64,000 nt of DNA from CAWHNT01 sp963830775 (GTDB taxonomy: Bacteria; Pseudomonadota; Alphaproteobacteria; Geminicoccales; Geminicoccaceae). Positions 24,669 through 33,053 of this stretch are shown in pieces (within the stretch, counting starts at the first letter, position 1; each line of letters opens with the position of its first letter). A program made the translations under genes and the position numbers. The notes beneath the pieces were generated by a model. The model was given only the letters and a program-made list of their open reading frames with translations. It made no database searches and was not told the DNA's origin. Where the stretch lies: positions 62,001 to 126,000 of the forward strand of contig CAWHNT010000029.1 of assembly GCA_963830775.1 (NCBI GenBank), in the 5' to 3' direction.

Positions 24669-26186
24669 TCAGCGCCGCAGCCGGCCGCCTGCTGCCCACA
24701 GACTGCGCAGGCTCGCGCGCGCAAGCAAGCCGGCCGGCACGGCGAAGGCGACCAGGCCGCCCGCAAGCATCGCCGGGACCAGCAATTCCGGTGCGAGACC
24801 CGGCGGCAGGCTCCGGCGGAGGGCCAGCATGGCGGCACCGGCAAAGAGGGCGGCGGCGGCGAGGCCCAGGAGGCGGAGCCCGACCCGGACGGCGTCGAAC
24901 GGCACGGCCGCACGGGCCGAGGCCAGCCGGAGGGGGAGCATCAGCGCCGCGCGCAGACCGATGGCGGCCGCCACGGCGGTGAGATCGCCGGTGCCGAAGG
25001 CCATGAGCAGGGCCGCCACCAGCGCCAGCCGGCCCAGCGCCAGCGCGACCTGGGTCGCGACCTGGCGGGCGGCGTAGCCGAGCGAGGTGCAGAGCTGGGC
25101 CACGGGCGAGACGGCGACCGCGACGGCCATCAGCTGCAGGGCCACGCCGCTCGGCGCCCAGGCGGGACCGAAGATCGCGGCCACAAGGTCGGTGGCACAG
25201 GCTGCGAGGGCAAGCCCGGCCGGGAAGCCGATCAGGGCCGCCAGTTCGAGGCCGCGCTCCGCCAGCCGGCGCAGGGCCATGGGATCGGCGGCCAGACGAA
25301 CGGCACTCGGCAGGGTCACCCGTGCCACCGGCCGCATCAGGAGCTGGGTCAGCAGCTCCAGGGCCTTGGTCGCCAGCACGTAGTGGCCCAGCGCCGTCGG
25401 TCCCAGTGCCTTGCCGATCACCACCCGCAGCAGCAGGGCGTCGGCCACCAGCACCAGCCGCTCGGCCGTGCCACCGGCGACGAAGGCGAGCGTGGGCCGC
25501 ACCTCGGCCAGTGAGAAGTGCCAGGCCGGCCGCCATGGGATCGCGTGCCAGAGGACGATGGCCGCCACCGCCGGCTGCACGAGCTGGAGCAGGACGAGGC
25601 TCCACACCCCGGCACCGGCAAGGGCGGCGGCGGTCGCGACCGCACCCGCGACCAGCCCTGCAAGGGCGGATCGGGCGGCAAAGGGGGCGAAGCGCAGCTC
25701 GCGACGGAGCAGGGCCGAGGGCAGGACGCCCAGGGCCGTGAGCGGCAGGGCCGGCGCCAGGCACGGCATCACCTGGACGAGCGCAGGCTGGCCGAAGACC
25801 CAGGCCGTGGGTGCAGCGGCCGCGACGGCGAGGAGGGCCAAGGTGCCGCCGGCGGCGAGCAGGAGCCAGAACAGGGAGCTCCACCGCTCGGGCGTGGGGC
25901 AGGGGTCGCGGCCGATCGCGTCCGCCCAGGGACCTTGCGCGAACAGCACCTCGCCCGCGAAGTTGATCAGGAGTGCGATGCCGATGAGCCCGTAGGCATC
26001 GGGGCCCAGGAGCCGCGACAGAAGCACGAAGAAGCCGAACTGCAGCAGCCGCTCGCCCCAGACCTCGACCGTCGTCCAGAGCACGCCTGCGAGCGCTCGA
26101 CGGCCGACCTCCCGCTGCTCGGCCGCAGGGTCGCCGAGCGGCGTCGCGCCCACCGGCTCGATCCCGGCACTGCGAGGAAAGGGCAT
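24669..26186 (-). CDS. Oligosaccharide flippase (Wzx/MOP superfamily, lipopolysaccharide biosynthesis type)
   Basis: 505 residues from the ATG at 26186. After a short cytosolic lead the protein has about fourteen hydrophobic helices. The first conserved block is RRALAGVLWTTVEVWGERLL, followed by GFFVLLSRLLGPDAYGLIGI, which is diagnostic for the Wzx/PST-type lipid-linked sugar flippases of the MOP superfamily. It would move undecaprenyl-linked repeat units from the cytosolic to the periplasmic leaflet. A Wzy polymerase is not visible in the window, so either the cluster is incomplete or the product is a short glycolipid. It sits between the SGNH and CapK-like genes, all on the minus strand. 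Confidence 0.88.
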   Translation of the reverse strand: MPFPRSAGIEPVGATPLGDPAAEQREVGRRALAGVLWTTVEVWGERLLQFGFFVLLSRLLGPDAYGLIGIALLINFAGEVLFAQGPWADAIGRDPCPTPERWSSLFWLLLAAGGTLALLAVAAAAPTAWVFGQPALVQVMPCLAPALPLTALGVLPSALLRRELRFAPFAARSALAGLVAGAVATAAALAGAGVWSLVLLQLVQPAVAAIVLWHAIPWRPAWHFSLAEVRPTLAFVAGGTAERLVLVADALLLRVVIGKALGPTALGHYVLATKALELLTQLLMRPVARVTLPSAVRLAADPMALRRLAERGLELAALIGFPAGLALAACATDLVAAIFGPAWAPSGVALQLMAVAVAVSPVAQLCTSLGYAARQVATQVALALGRLALVAALLMAFGTGDLTAVAAAIGLRAALMLPLRLASARAAVPFDAVRVGLRLLGLAAAALFAGAAMLALRRSLPPGLAPELLVPAMLAGGLVAFAVPAGLLARASLRSLWAAGGRLRR

Positions 26187-26277
26187 GAGGGCCTGCTGCT
26201 CCCGCTGCTGACGCGGGTCATACACGAGCAGAGCCGGGCGGCCATGATCTGGCGCCGCTGCCCGAGCCGATCCACCT

Positions 26278-27114
26278 TCAGCCCGGCAGGTAGCCGATGA
26301 CGGGCGTGCGCCAGGGGGCCAGGACCGGTTCCAGGGCGCGCTGCCATGTCCGCACGCCAAGGGCGTTCAGGTGGAGCCCTTCCCCGGGCTCGTGATAGCG
26401 CCGGTCGAGGTTGCCGGCGGTGTCGATGAGCGTGGCGCCAGTGTCGACGAACCGGCACCCAGGCCTTGCCTCGCAAACGCGGGCGAGGACTTGGTTCGCG
26501 GCCGCGATCTGGGCGTTGCCGTAGCGGTGAAAGGCACGCTCATCGACCGGCAGGATGGCGCTGACGATCACTGGGACATCAGCCGGCACTTCGGCCAGCA
26601 GGCGCTGGAACGGACCCTCGATCGCGGCTGGCCGTCGGTAGCGCAGGTCGTTGGTCCCGACATGGAGCACGACCACGCGCGTCTGCTGCACGAGCGCATA
26701 GTCCCTGATCCTGGCCGCCACCCGCCTTGCGGTGTCGCCCGAGATCGAGAGCTGCACGGCGTGGTCGGCGAGCGCTCCGACATCCACCGATCCCAGGAGG
26801 CTGTCGCCGATGAAGAGTGCGGCCCCCGGCTCGATGGCGCCGGCGAAGCGGCGGAGCTTGGCGGACCGGTTGCGATAGAAGCGGTCGAACTCCTCCCATT
26901 GGGCGGTGATGCCCAGCTTCCAGGCCAGGAAGCCCGGCCAGGACGTGTGCCAGAGGGTGGCGGCTGCCGCACCATGCGACAGCAGGAGGTAGAAGCCGAC
27001 CAGGAGCCACGCCCGCCGCCGGGCCGCCCGGAGAAGCTCCTGCGCACGCAGGATCAGGCCACGGAGCCACCGCTCCCGCCCCGCCACCAGGACCGCAACG
27101 CTGCCCACCATCAT
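26278..27114 (-). CDS. Membrane-anchored SGNH/GDSL hydrolase
   Basis: 278 residues. It has a basic N-terminus then one transmembrane helix (WLLVGFYLLLSHGAAAATLW), so the catalytic part is periplasmic. The SGNH blocks are in order: block I FIGDSLLG (catalytic Ser), block II Gly in SISGDTARRVA, block III LHVGTNDLRYR, and block V EGLHLNALG with the catalytic His. The usual DxxH aspartate is replaced by EGLH. Such enzymes add or remove O-acetyl or other ester groups on surface glycans. It heads the flippase-CapK operon, and a CtrA-type site lies 50 bases upstream of the start. Confidence 0.85.
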   Translation of the reverse strand: MMVGSVAVLVAGRERWLRGLILRAQELLRAARRRAWLLVGFYLLLSHGAAAATLWHTSWPGFLAWKLGITAQWEEFDRFYRNRSAKLRRFAGAIEPGAALFIGDSLLGSVDVGALADHAVQLSISGDTARRVAARIRDYALVQQTRVVVLHVGTNDLRYRRPAAIEGPFQRLLAEVPADVPVIVSAILPVDERAFHRYGNAQIAAANQVLARVCEARPGCRFVDTGATLIDTAGNLDRRYHEPGEGLHLNALGVRTWQRALEPVLAPWRTPVIGYLPG

Positions 27115-27163
27115 CGCCTCGAGCCTCGGAGAGATCGCTCCCCCAGGGGCTACACGAGGCAGG

Positions 27164-27181
27164 GTTAAGGCAGCGTTAAGG
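27164..27181 (-). promoter_or_regulatory. CtrA-type binding site upstream of the SGNH-flippase operon
   Basis: On the minus strand the sequence reads TTAA-CGCTGCC-TTAAC, a perfect match to the alphaproteobacterial CtrA box TTAA-N7-TTAAC. It lies 50 bases upstream of the SGNH start codon. The site is also the clearest AT-rich feature of this intergenic gap. Confidence 0.5.
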
Positions 27182-27204
27182 ACGATCCTGCGCGCTCAGG
27201 CCCG

Positions 27205-28062
27205 TCAGCCGTTGACGACCTCGCCACCGTTCGGGTGCAGGACCTGGCCGCTCATGTAGGAGCTGTCCTCGCAGGCGAGGAAGAGGTGGCAGGTCGCCAC
27301 CTCGTTGGGCTGGCCGGGGCGCTGCATCGGGGCACCGGAGCCGTGCTGGGAGGTGCGCTCCTCGTCGAAGGAGGCCGGGATCAGCGGGGTCCAGATCGGC
27401 CCCGGGGCCACGCCGTTCACCCGGATCCCCTTCTTCACCAACGCCTGTGCCAGCGAGCGGGTGAAGGCGACGATGGCCCCGCGCGTGGAGGCATAGTCCA
27501 GGAGCTGGCTGCTGCCCTTGTAGGCCGTGACCGAGGTCGTGTTCACGATCGCCGAGCCCTCCTTCAGGTGCGGGAGGGCCGCCTTGGTCATGAAGAAGTA
27601 GCCGAAGACGTTGGTGCGGAAGGTGCGGGTGAGCTGCTCCTCCGTGATGTCGGTGATGCTCTCCTGCGGGTGCTGCTCGGCCGCGTTGTTGACCAGGATG
27701 TCGAGCCGGCCCAGCTCCTTGACCGTGCGCTCGACCGCACGCTGGCAGAACGCCTCCTCGCCGATGTCGCCGGCAAGGGCGATGCAGCGGCGCCCCTCGG
27801 CCTCGACCGCACCGGCGGTCTCGCGCGCGTCCTCGTTCTCCTCGAGATAGACGATCGCGATGTCCGCACCCTCGCGCGCGAACAGCACCGCCACCGCCCG
27901 GCCGATGCCGGAATCGCCGCCCGTGATCAGCGCCACCTTGCCCTTGAGGCGGCCCGAGCCCGGGTAGCGCGGCATGTAGTCCGGCCGCGGGGTCATCTCC
28001 TGCTCGCGGCCGGGCTGGTGCTCCTGCTTCTGCGCTGGAACCTGCTGCTTCGATTCGGCCAT
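27205..28062 (-). CDS. SDR-family oxidoreductase (YghA/YhdF-like), catalytic Lys replaced by Arg
   Basis: 285 residues. A polar N-terminal extension (ESKQQVPAQKQEHQPGREQE) precedes the fold, as in the YghA/YhdF-like group. The cofactor loop is LITGGDSGIGRAVAV and the NNA motif is ILVNNAAEQHP. The catalytic Ser lies in VNTTSVTAYKG and the Tyr in LLDYASTRGAIVAF. The usual YxxxK lysine is an arginine here (codon CGC), which is unexpected. These enzymes are cytosolic NAD(P)-dependent reductases or dehydrogenases, often stress-induced. The protein ends HPNGGEVVNG, typical of the family. No operon partner is evident. Confidence 0.9.
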   Translation of the reverse strand: MAESKQQVPAQKQEHQPGREQEMTPRPDYMPRYPGSGRLKGKVALITGGDSGIGRAVAVLFAREGADIAIVYLEENEDARETAGAVEAEGRRCIALAGDIGEEAFCQRAVERTVKELGRLDILVNNAAEQHPQESITDITEEQLTRTFRTNVFGYFFMTKAALPHLKEGSAIVNTTSVTAYKGSSQLLDYASTRGAIVAFTRSLAQALVKKGIRVNGVAPGPIWTPLIPASFDEERTSQHGSGAPMQRPGQPNEVATCHLFLACEDSSYMSGQVLHPNGGEVVNG

Positions 28063-28196
28063 AACGGGTCTCCTCCCTGGCGCTCGCTTCGGGCATTGGA
28101 ACGCGCGACGCCGCCTCGGGGTCCGATGCTGATGCCGAGGGCGCCTTTGCCGTCCGTCGGCGGTTGTGCCTGGGTGCGCAGGCGAGCGCGCCCAGA

Positions 28197-28814
28197 ATGG
28201 AGATTGCCTTGTTCGACTGGGTCACGGGCGTGGTGGAGCAGACCGGCTATGTCGGCATTGCCCTTCTGATGCTGGCCGAGAACCTGTTCCCGCCGATCCC
28301 GTCCGAGATGATCATGCCGCTCGCAGGCTTCAGCGCGGCGCAGGGCAAGGTGCACGTGGTGGGCGTGCTTCTGGCCGGGATCGTGGGCTCCCTCGCCGGT
28401 GCCGTCTTCTGGTACCTGGTCGGGCGCTGGGTCGGGGCGGAGCGCCTGAAGCGCTGGACGGCACGGCACGGAAGGTGGCTCACCATCACGCCCGCGGACG
28501 TCGACCAGGCCAGCGCCTGGTTCGAGCAGCATGGCGGCATGGCGGTGCTGATCGGCCGCCTGGTACCCGCCGTGCGGACGCTGATCTCGGTCCCGGCCGG
28601 CCTCGCCGCCATGCCGCCTTTGAAGTTCCTGACCTATTCGGCGCTTGGCACCGGCATCTGGACCGCGTTCCTCACCGCCGCGGGCTACCTGCTCGAGGAC
28701 CAGCACCAGCGGGTCGCGGGCTGGCTGAACCCGGTCTCCAACGTGGTGATCGGGGTGCTGGTGCTCTGGTACCTCTACCGCGTCGCCACCTTCGGCCGCC
28801 GGGCCAAGGCCTAG
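28197..28814 (+). CDS. DedA-family membrane protein
   Basis: 205 residues from the ATG at 28197 (a GTG at 28164 is less likely). Signature segments are AENLFPPIPSEMIMPLAGF near the N-terminus and IGRLVPAVRTLISVPAGLA in the middle, with four or five hydrophobic helices and the conserved E and R residues of DedA proteins. Members of this family move undecaprenyl phosphate or phospholipids across the membrane and support envelope integrity. It is divergent from the SDR gene and converges with the ThDP enzyme gene, four bases apart. The location next to the polysaccharide island fits a lipid-carrier role but does not prove it. Confidence 0.9.
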   Translation: MEIALFDWVTGVVEQTGYVGIALLMLAENLFPPIPSEMIMPLAGFSAAQGKVHVVGVLLAGIVGSLAGAVFWYLVGRWVGAERLKRWTARHGRWLTITPADVDQASAWFEQHGGMAVLIGRLVPAVRTLISVPAGLAAMPPLKFLTYSALGTGIWTAFLTAAGYLLEDQHQRVAGWLNPVSNVVIGVLVLWYLYRVATFGRRAKA

Positions 28815-28818
28815 CCGC

Positions 28819-30531
28819 TCACGCCGGGGTCACCACCACGTCGAGCAGCGCCTGCCGGCCCTCGCGGGTGGCGTCGAGCGCGCGCGTGAAGGCGCCGGGC
28901 AGCTCATCCGGGCTTTCCACCCGCTCCGCGTGCCCGCGGCTGGCACGGGCGATCATGGCGTAGTCGGGAGCCGGGCGGAGCGAGGTGAGGGGCATCGCGT
29001 TGCTGCGGGCGGCAAAGCCCTCCGGGTAGACCATGCGGGTGGTCTTGTGGACGGCGTTCCACATCCCGTTGTTCAGCACGATGGTGAGGATCGGCAGGTC
29101 CAGCGCCTCGGCCAGCTGGTGGCAGGCGACCGGGTTGGCGAAGAGGTAGCTGCCGTCGCCCACCGTGGCGACCACCGTCCGGTCGGGATGGGCGAGCTTA
29201 GCGCCCAGCGCTGCCGGCACGCCCCAGCCCAGGCCGCCCGAGAGCGGGTGGCCGAAATAGGTGCCCGGGCGGGTGAAGCTCATCACCGAAGGGTCGCAGC
29301 CGAGCTCGGAGAAGAGGATCGCATCCTCCGGCAGCGCCTGGGCCAGGCGGCGGGCAACGAAGCTCGGGCTTAGCGGCGGGCCGCCGCCGGCTTCTGCTTT
29401 TTGCAGCCGGGCCTCTCGCGCGGTTCGGTGCGCCGTGCCGAGCCGCTCGCGGCGCTCGGCCAGGCTGCGGCCGCTCGAGGGGAGGCGGTCCTCGAGCGCG
29501 GTGGCGAGCAGCTTCAGCGTGGCGGGAAGGTCGCCGGCAAGGGCGAGGTCGCAGGGGAAGCCGCGCACGGGCGTGGTGGCGAAGAGCGGGTCGGCACCGA
29601 GCTGGATGACACGGCAGCCGGCCGGCAGGTGGTTGCGCAACGGGATCCAGGGGACCAGGGAGTCGAGGACCAGGACGAGGTCGGCCTCGGCGAGCGCTGG
29701 GCCGGGATCGAAGCCGGCGTGCATGGGATGGTCGACGGGAAGCGAGATGCGCGAGGGCCAGAACTCGGCCACCGGCAGGGCGAAGCGGGCGGCGAAGCTG
29801 CTGACCGCGTCGAAGCCGGAGGCGAAGGCGCCGGCGCGCTGGCTCACGAGGAGCGGGCGCCGGGCAGCGGCGATCAGGTCAGCAGCGGCCTCGATGGCGG
29901 CCTCCGCCGGCACGGTCGGTGCCAAAGGCTGCTGACGGGCCTCCCTGGACAGCGTGACGCCGTCCAGCGGCATGCAGAGGACCTCGCGCGGCAGCGAGAG
30001 GTAGACCGGGCCCATCGGCGGGCTCGTGGCGATCGCCAGCGCCCGGTCGACCAGCTCGCCCGCCTGCTCGGGCAGCCGCAGCTCGTAGTCCCACTTCACC
30101 AGCTCGCGCAGCATGCCGGCCTGGTCGCGCATCTCCTGGCCCCAGTGGATCGGGAGGTCGCGCGAGCCCGTCCGGCCGCTCTCGCCCAGGGGCGTGCGGC
30201 CGGAGAGCATGAGCAGGGGCACGTTGTCCCGGGCGGCGTTGACGATGCCCATGAGCGCGTTGGCGAGGCCGACATTGACATGGACCATCACCGCCTGTGG
30301 CCGCCCGGTCGTCAGCCAGTAGCCGTGCGCCATGGCGACGGCCGCCGACTCGTGCGGGATCACGAGCGGGGTGGGCATGTGCAGCCCCGCCGAGGGTGCC
30401 CGGGCCAGGCCCTCGATCACCGGCGCGAAGTCGGTGCCCGCGTTGGCGAACAGGTAGTCGATCCCGCGCAAGCGCAAGGTCGCGAGCAGCGCTTCGGCCG
30501 CGGTCGTGACGGGCAGGCGGATCTCGGACAT
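28819..30531 (-). CDS. Thiamine-diphosphate-dependent enzyme, acetolactate synthase/benzoylformate decarboxylase-like
   Basis: 570 residues from the ATG at 30531, which has GGAGG five bases upstream. Three-domain ThDP fold: the Pyr domain has the catalytic Glu61 (TPLVIPHESAAVAMAHGY), then a central domain, then the PP domain with the Mg/ThDP motif starting VGDGSYLFANPVACH near residue 450 and ending LTIVLNN. The residues IHWGQEMRDQ and LVKWDYELRLPEQ place it in the thiamine-pyrophosphate-requiring group of unassigned substrate, rather than true IlvB, and there is no regulatory subunit gene. It probably decarboxylates a 2-oxo acid. It is divergent from a metal-dependent cyclase/hydrolase gene with a 91-base shared promoter region, suggesting one pathway. 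Confidence 0.85.
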   Translation of the reverse strand: MSEIRLPVTTAAEALLATLRLRGIDYLFANAGTDFAPVIEGLARAPSAGLHMPTPLVIPHESAAVAMAHGYWLTTGRPQAVMVHVNVGLANALMGIVNAARDNVPLLMLSGRTPLGESGRTGSRDLPIHWGQEMRDQAGMLRELVKWDYELRLPEQAGELVDRALAIATSPPMGPVYLSLPREVLCMPLDGVTLSREARQQPLAPTVPAEAAIEAAADLIAAARRPLLVSQRAGAFASGFDAVSSFAARFALPVAEFWPSRISLPVDHPMHAGFDPGPALAEADLVLVLDSLVPWIPLRNHLPAGCRVIQLGADPLFATTPVRGFPCDLALAGDLPATLKLLATALEDRLPSSGRSLAERRERLGTAHRTAREARLQKAEAGGGPPLSPSFVARRLAQALPEDAILFSELGCDPSVMSFTRPGTYFGHPLSGGLGWGVPAALGAKLAHPDRTVVATVGDGSYLFANPVACHQLAEALDLPILTIVLNNGMWNAVHKTTRMVYPEGFAARSNAMPLTSLRPAPDYAMIARASRGHAERVESPDELPGAFTRALDATREGRQALLDVVVTPA

Positions 30532-30622
30532 GCGACCTCCCTTCCGGCTCTTCTGCACCCTATCCTGGCGCTGCCGGCCGCCGCCGGCCAGTGCCAAGGG
30601 CCTGGAACAGAGGGAGGCAGGG

Positions 30623-31405
30623 ATGTCGAAGGAGCTCCTCGGGCAGTTCGCGGCCGCCATCGCGTCGGGCGGCATCAGGGTCGTCGACCTGACCCAGACG
30701 CTGCGGCCGTCCACGCCGGTGATCCAGCTGCCGCCGCCGTTCGCACCCTCGAGCCCGTTCCGGCTGGAAGAGATCTCGCGCTACGACGAGCGCGGGCCCG
30801 CCTGGTACTGGAACAACATCAGCTGCGGCGAGCATACCGGCACCCACTTCGACGCGCCTGCCCACTGGATCACCGGCAGGGACCTGGCCGACAGCCACAC
30901 CGACACGCTGCCGGTGCAGCGCCTGGTCGCCCCTGCCTGCGTGATTGATTGCAGCGGAGAGGTGGCGGCCGACGAGGACTTCCTGCTCGAGCCCGCCCAC
31001 GTCGAGGCCTGGGAGGCCCGGCACGGGCGCATCCCGGCCGGCGCCTGGGTGCTGATGCGCACCGGCTGGTCGACCCGCGAGGACCCGGCCTCCTTCCTCA
31101 ACGCGCGCGAGGACGGCCCGCATGTCCCGGGGCCCAGCGTCGCCACGATGCGGCTCCTGGTCGAGGAGCGGGACATCGGCGGCTGGGGCGTGGAGGCGGT
31201 CGGGACCGACGCCGGGAGGGCTTATGCCTTCGAGCCGCCTTTCCCGGCCCACAATCTCCTGCACGGGGCCGGCAAGCTCGGCCTCGCCAGCTTGTGCAAC
31301 CTCGACCAGCTGCCGCCGACCGGGGCCGTGCTGATCACCCCGCCGCTCAAGATCGAGCGCGGCTCCGGCAGTCCGTTGCGCGTGCTGGCCCTCGTCGCCG
31401 GCTAG
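30623..31405 (+). CDS. Cyclase-family metal-dependent hydrolase (KynB/isatin hydrolase-like)
   Basis: 260 residues. The ATG at 30623 has AGGGAGG upstream. The metal-binding motif HxGTHxDxPxH is complete: EHTGTHFDAPAHW with His71, His75, Asp77 and His81. The remaining family features are VLMRTGWSTR and GWGVEAVGTDAGRAYAFEP. These Mn/Zn enzymes hydrolyse amides or cyclic amides such as N-formylkynurenine and isatin. The divergent ThDP enzyme next door could act on the 2-oxo acid (isatinate-like) product. That link is inference. No transporter or regulator is adjacent. The enzyme is cytosolic, since no signal peptide is visible. Confidence 0.85.
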   Translation: MSKELLGQFAAAIASGGIRVVDLTQTLRPSTPVIQLPPPFAPSSPFRLEEISRYDERGPAWYWNNISCGEHTGTHFDAPAHWITGRDLADSHTDTLPVQRLVAPACVIDCSGEVAADEDFLLEPAHVEAWEARHGRIPAGAWVLMRTGWSTREDPASFLNAREDGPHVPGPSVATMRLLVEERDIGGWGVEAVGTDAGRAYAFEPPFPAHNLLHGAGKLGLASLCNLDQLPPTGAVLITPPLKIERGSGSPLRVLALVAG

Positions 31406-31474
31406 GCAGGTTGCTGCGGCTCGCCCGGTCCCCACCTGAGGGTCGGGCGGAGCGCAGCAGGGGCATGAGGCGGG

Positions 31475-32452
31475 ATGACGACCGAGACCGGGCCTGAGGT
31501 CGAGCCGGCGGCCTTGCGGCCGGAACGCCGGATCGGGACGCGGATCGCGCGCGCCTTGTGGCTGCCGGTGATCGTGGCCTTCCTGGTCGCACTCTACTAC
31601 TTCGCCGGTGCCTGGTGGATCGAGGAGATCGAGGCCGATCCTGACTTCGGCGCCAGTATCGAGGTGCCGCAGGACGGCAGTCATGCCGTAGCGCTGGCGG
31701 CGGGCCTCGTCGACCGCGAGGTCAACCTCCATTACTGGACGGCCAACGATCCAGCCTTCCTGCCCGGCAGCCTTCTCGACAACATGCCGAGCTTCCAGGC
31801 CGGCATGGTCTCCGCACTCGCCCGCTTCACGGTCGAGCTGCGCGACCAGATGGCACGGGTGCGCGGCTCCAGCCAGAGCGACCCCGACCTCGAGGCCGCG
31901 GGCGGACGGCTCTCCTATCCGGGCAATGTCTGGATCTTCGAGTGGTCGCGCACGCCCGTGCAGCCGAGCTCGGAGAGCCAGTATCGCCGGGCGGTGGAGG
32001 ACCTGCAGCGCTACAACCAGCGCCTGAGCCAGGGCCAGGCCACGTTCGAGCGCCGGGCCGACAATCTGCAGGCACTCCTGGATCGCATCGCGGCCGATCT
32101 GGGCGGCTCGTCGGCAGCGCTGACCCGGAAGATCGAAGGCGACGCCACCTACTTCCTGGATTTCACCGCCGACAACGACTTCTACAACACGAAGGGCCGC
32201 CTCTACGCCTACTACATCGTGCTGCGCGGGCTGGGTCTGGACATGGAGGCCACGATCGCCGAGCGCGGCGTGCGCAATCTTTGGGACGAGATGATGCGCA
32301 GCCTGCGCGAGGGGGCCGTCCTCCAGCCCTGGGTAGTGATGAACGCACCCCTCGACAGTCTCACCAATCCCAACCATCTAGCAGCGCAGGGCTTTCTGCT
32401 GCTGCGCGCGCGCACGCAACTGCGAGAGCTGACATCCGTCCTCGAGCGTTGA
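31475..32452 (+). CDS. DUF2333 family inner-membrane protein
   Basis: 325 residues. A basic cytosolic lead is followed by one transmembrane helix (LWLPVIVAFLVALYYFAG) and a long periplasmic domain rich in amphipathic helix (LQRYNQRLSQGQATFERRAD). The blocks VNLHYWTANDPAFLPGSLLD and FLDFTADNDFYNTKGRLYAY are typical of DUF2333, a family of unknown function in alpha- and gammaproteobacteria. It precedes the Nfu gene by 31 bases in the same direction and may share its transcript. Confidence 0.85.
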   Translation: MTTETGPEVEPAALRPERRIGTRIARALWLPVIVAFLVALYYFAGAWWIEEIEADPDFGASIEVPQDGSHAVALAAGLVDREVNLHYWTANDPAFLPGSLLDNMPSFQAGMVSALARFTVELRDQMARVRGSSQSDPDLEAAGGRLSYPGNVWIFEWSRTPVQPSSESQYRRAVEDLQRYNQRLSQGQATFERRADNLQALLDRIAADLGGSSAALTRKIEGDATYFLDFTADNDFYNTKGRLYAYYIVLRGLGLDMEATIAERGVRNLWDEMMRSLREGAVLQPWVVMNAPLDSLTNPNHLAAQGFLLLRARTQLRELTSVLER

Positions 32453-32483
32453 CCGGCGCCACTAGCGCGCCAGGAGCTGAGCC

Positions 32484-33044
32484 ATGTTCATCCAGACCGA
32501 GCAGACCCCGAACCCGGCGACCTTGAAGTTCCTGCCGGGCAAGCCCGTGATGGCCTCGGGCTCGGCCGAGCTCACCGACCCGGAGGCCGCCCGCCGACTT
32601 TCTCCTCTGGCCGCTCGACTGTTCGAGGTCGACGGGGTGACCGGCGTCTATCTCGGCGCCGACTTCATCAGCGTCAGCAAGGCCGAGGCGCAGGAGTGGC
32701 ACCTGCTGAAGCCCGCCGTGCTGGGTGCCATCATGGAGCATTACCTCTCCGGCGAGCCCGTGGCGCACGAGGGGGCGATCCAGGGTGATCAGAACGTCGC
32801 CCGCGACGGCGAGGACGAGACCGTGCGCCGCATCCGCGAGCTGATCGACACCCGCGTGCGGCCGGCGGTGGCGCAGGACGGCGGCGACATCGTCTTCCAG
32901 GGCTTCGAGCGCGGCATCGTCTACCTGCACATGCACGGCGCCTGCTCCGGCTGCCCGAGCTCGACCATGACCCTGAAGAACGGGATCGAGAACCTGCTCC
33001 GCTACTACGTGCCGGAGGTGGTCGAGGTCCGCGCCGTCGCCTGA
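32484..33044 (+). CDS. nfuA: Nfu-type iron-sulfur cluster carrier
   Basis: 186 residues, with AGGAG upstream of the ATG. The N-terminal Nfu_N domain starts FIQTEQTPNPATLKFLPGKP, as in mitochondrial and alphaproteobacterial Nfu. The C-terminal NifU domain has VAQDGGDIVFQGF and the cluster ligands Cys154 and Cys157 (HGACSGCPSSTMTLK). It receives a [4Fe-4S] cluster from the Suf/Isc machinery and delivers it to client proteins. A client of that type, MiaB, is encoded 2 kb downstream. The gene precedes tsaB by nine bases. Confidence 0.93.
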   Translation: MFIQTEQTPNPATLKFLPGKPVMASGSAELTDPEAARRLSPLAARLFEVDGVTGVYLGADFISVSKAEAQEWHLLKPAVLGAIMEHYLSGEPVAHEGAIQGDQNVARDGEDETVRRIRELIDTRVRPAVAQDGGDIVFQGFERGIVYLHMHGACSGCPSSTMTLKNGIENLLRYYVPEVVEVRAVA

Positions 33045-33053
33045 TCAGCCATC

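Noticed and set aside
23389..25884. An 831-residue ORF covering CapK-2 and part of the flippase region
   Set aside because: The upstream 400 residues are Arg/Ala/Pro-rich shadow sequence of the flippase gene in another frame. CapK-2 starts at 24654.
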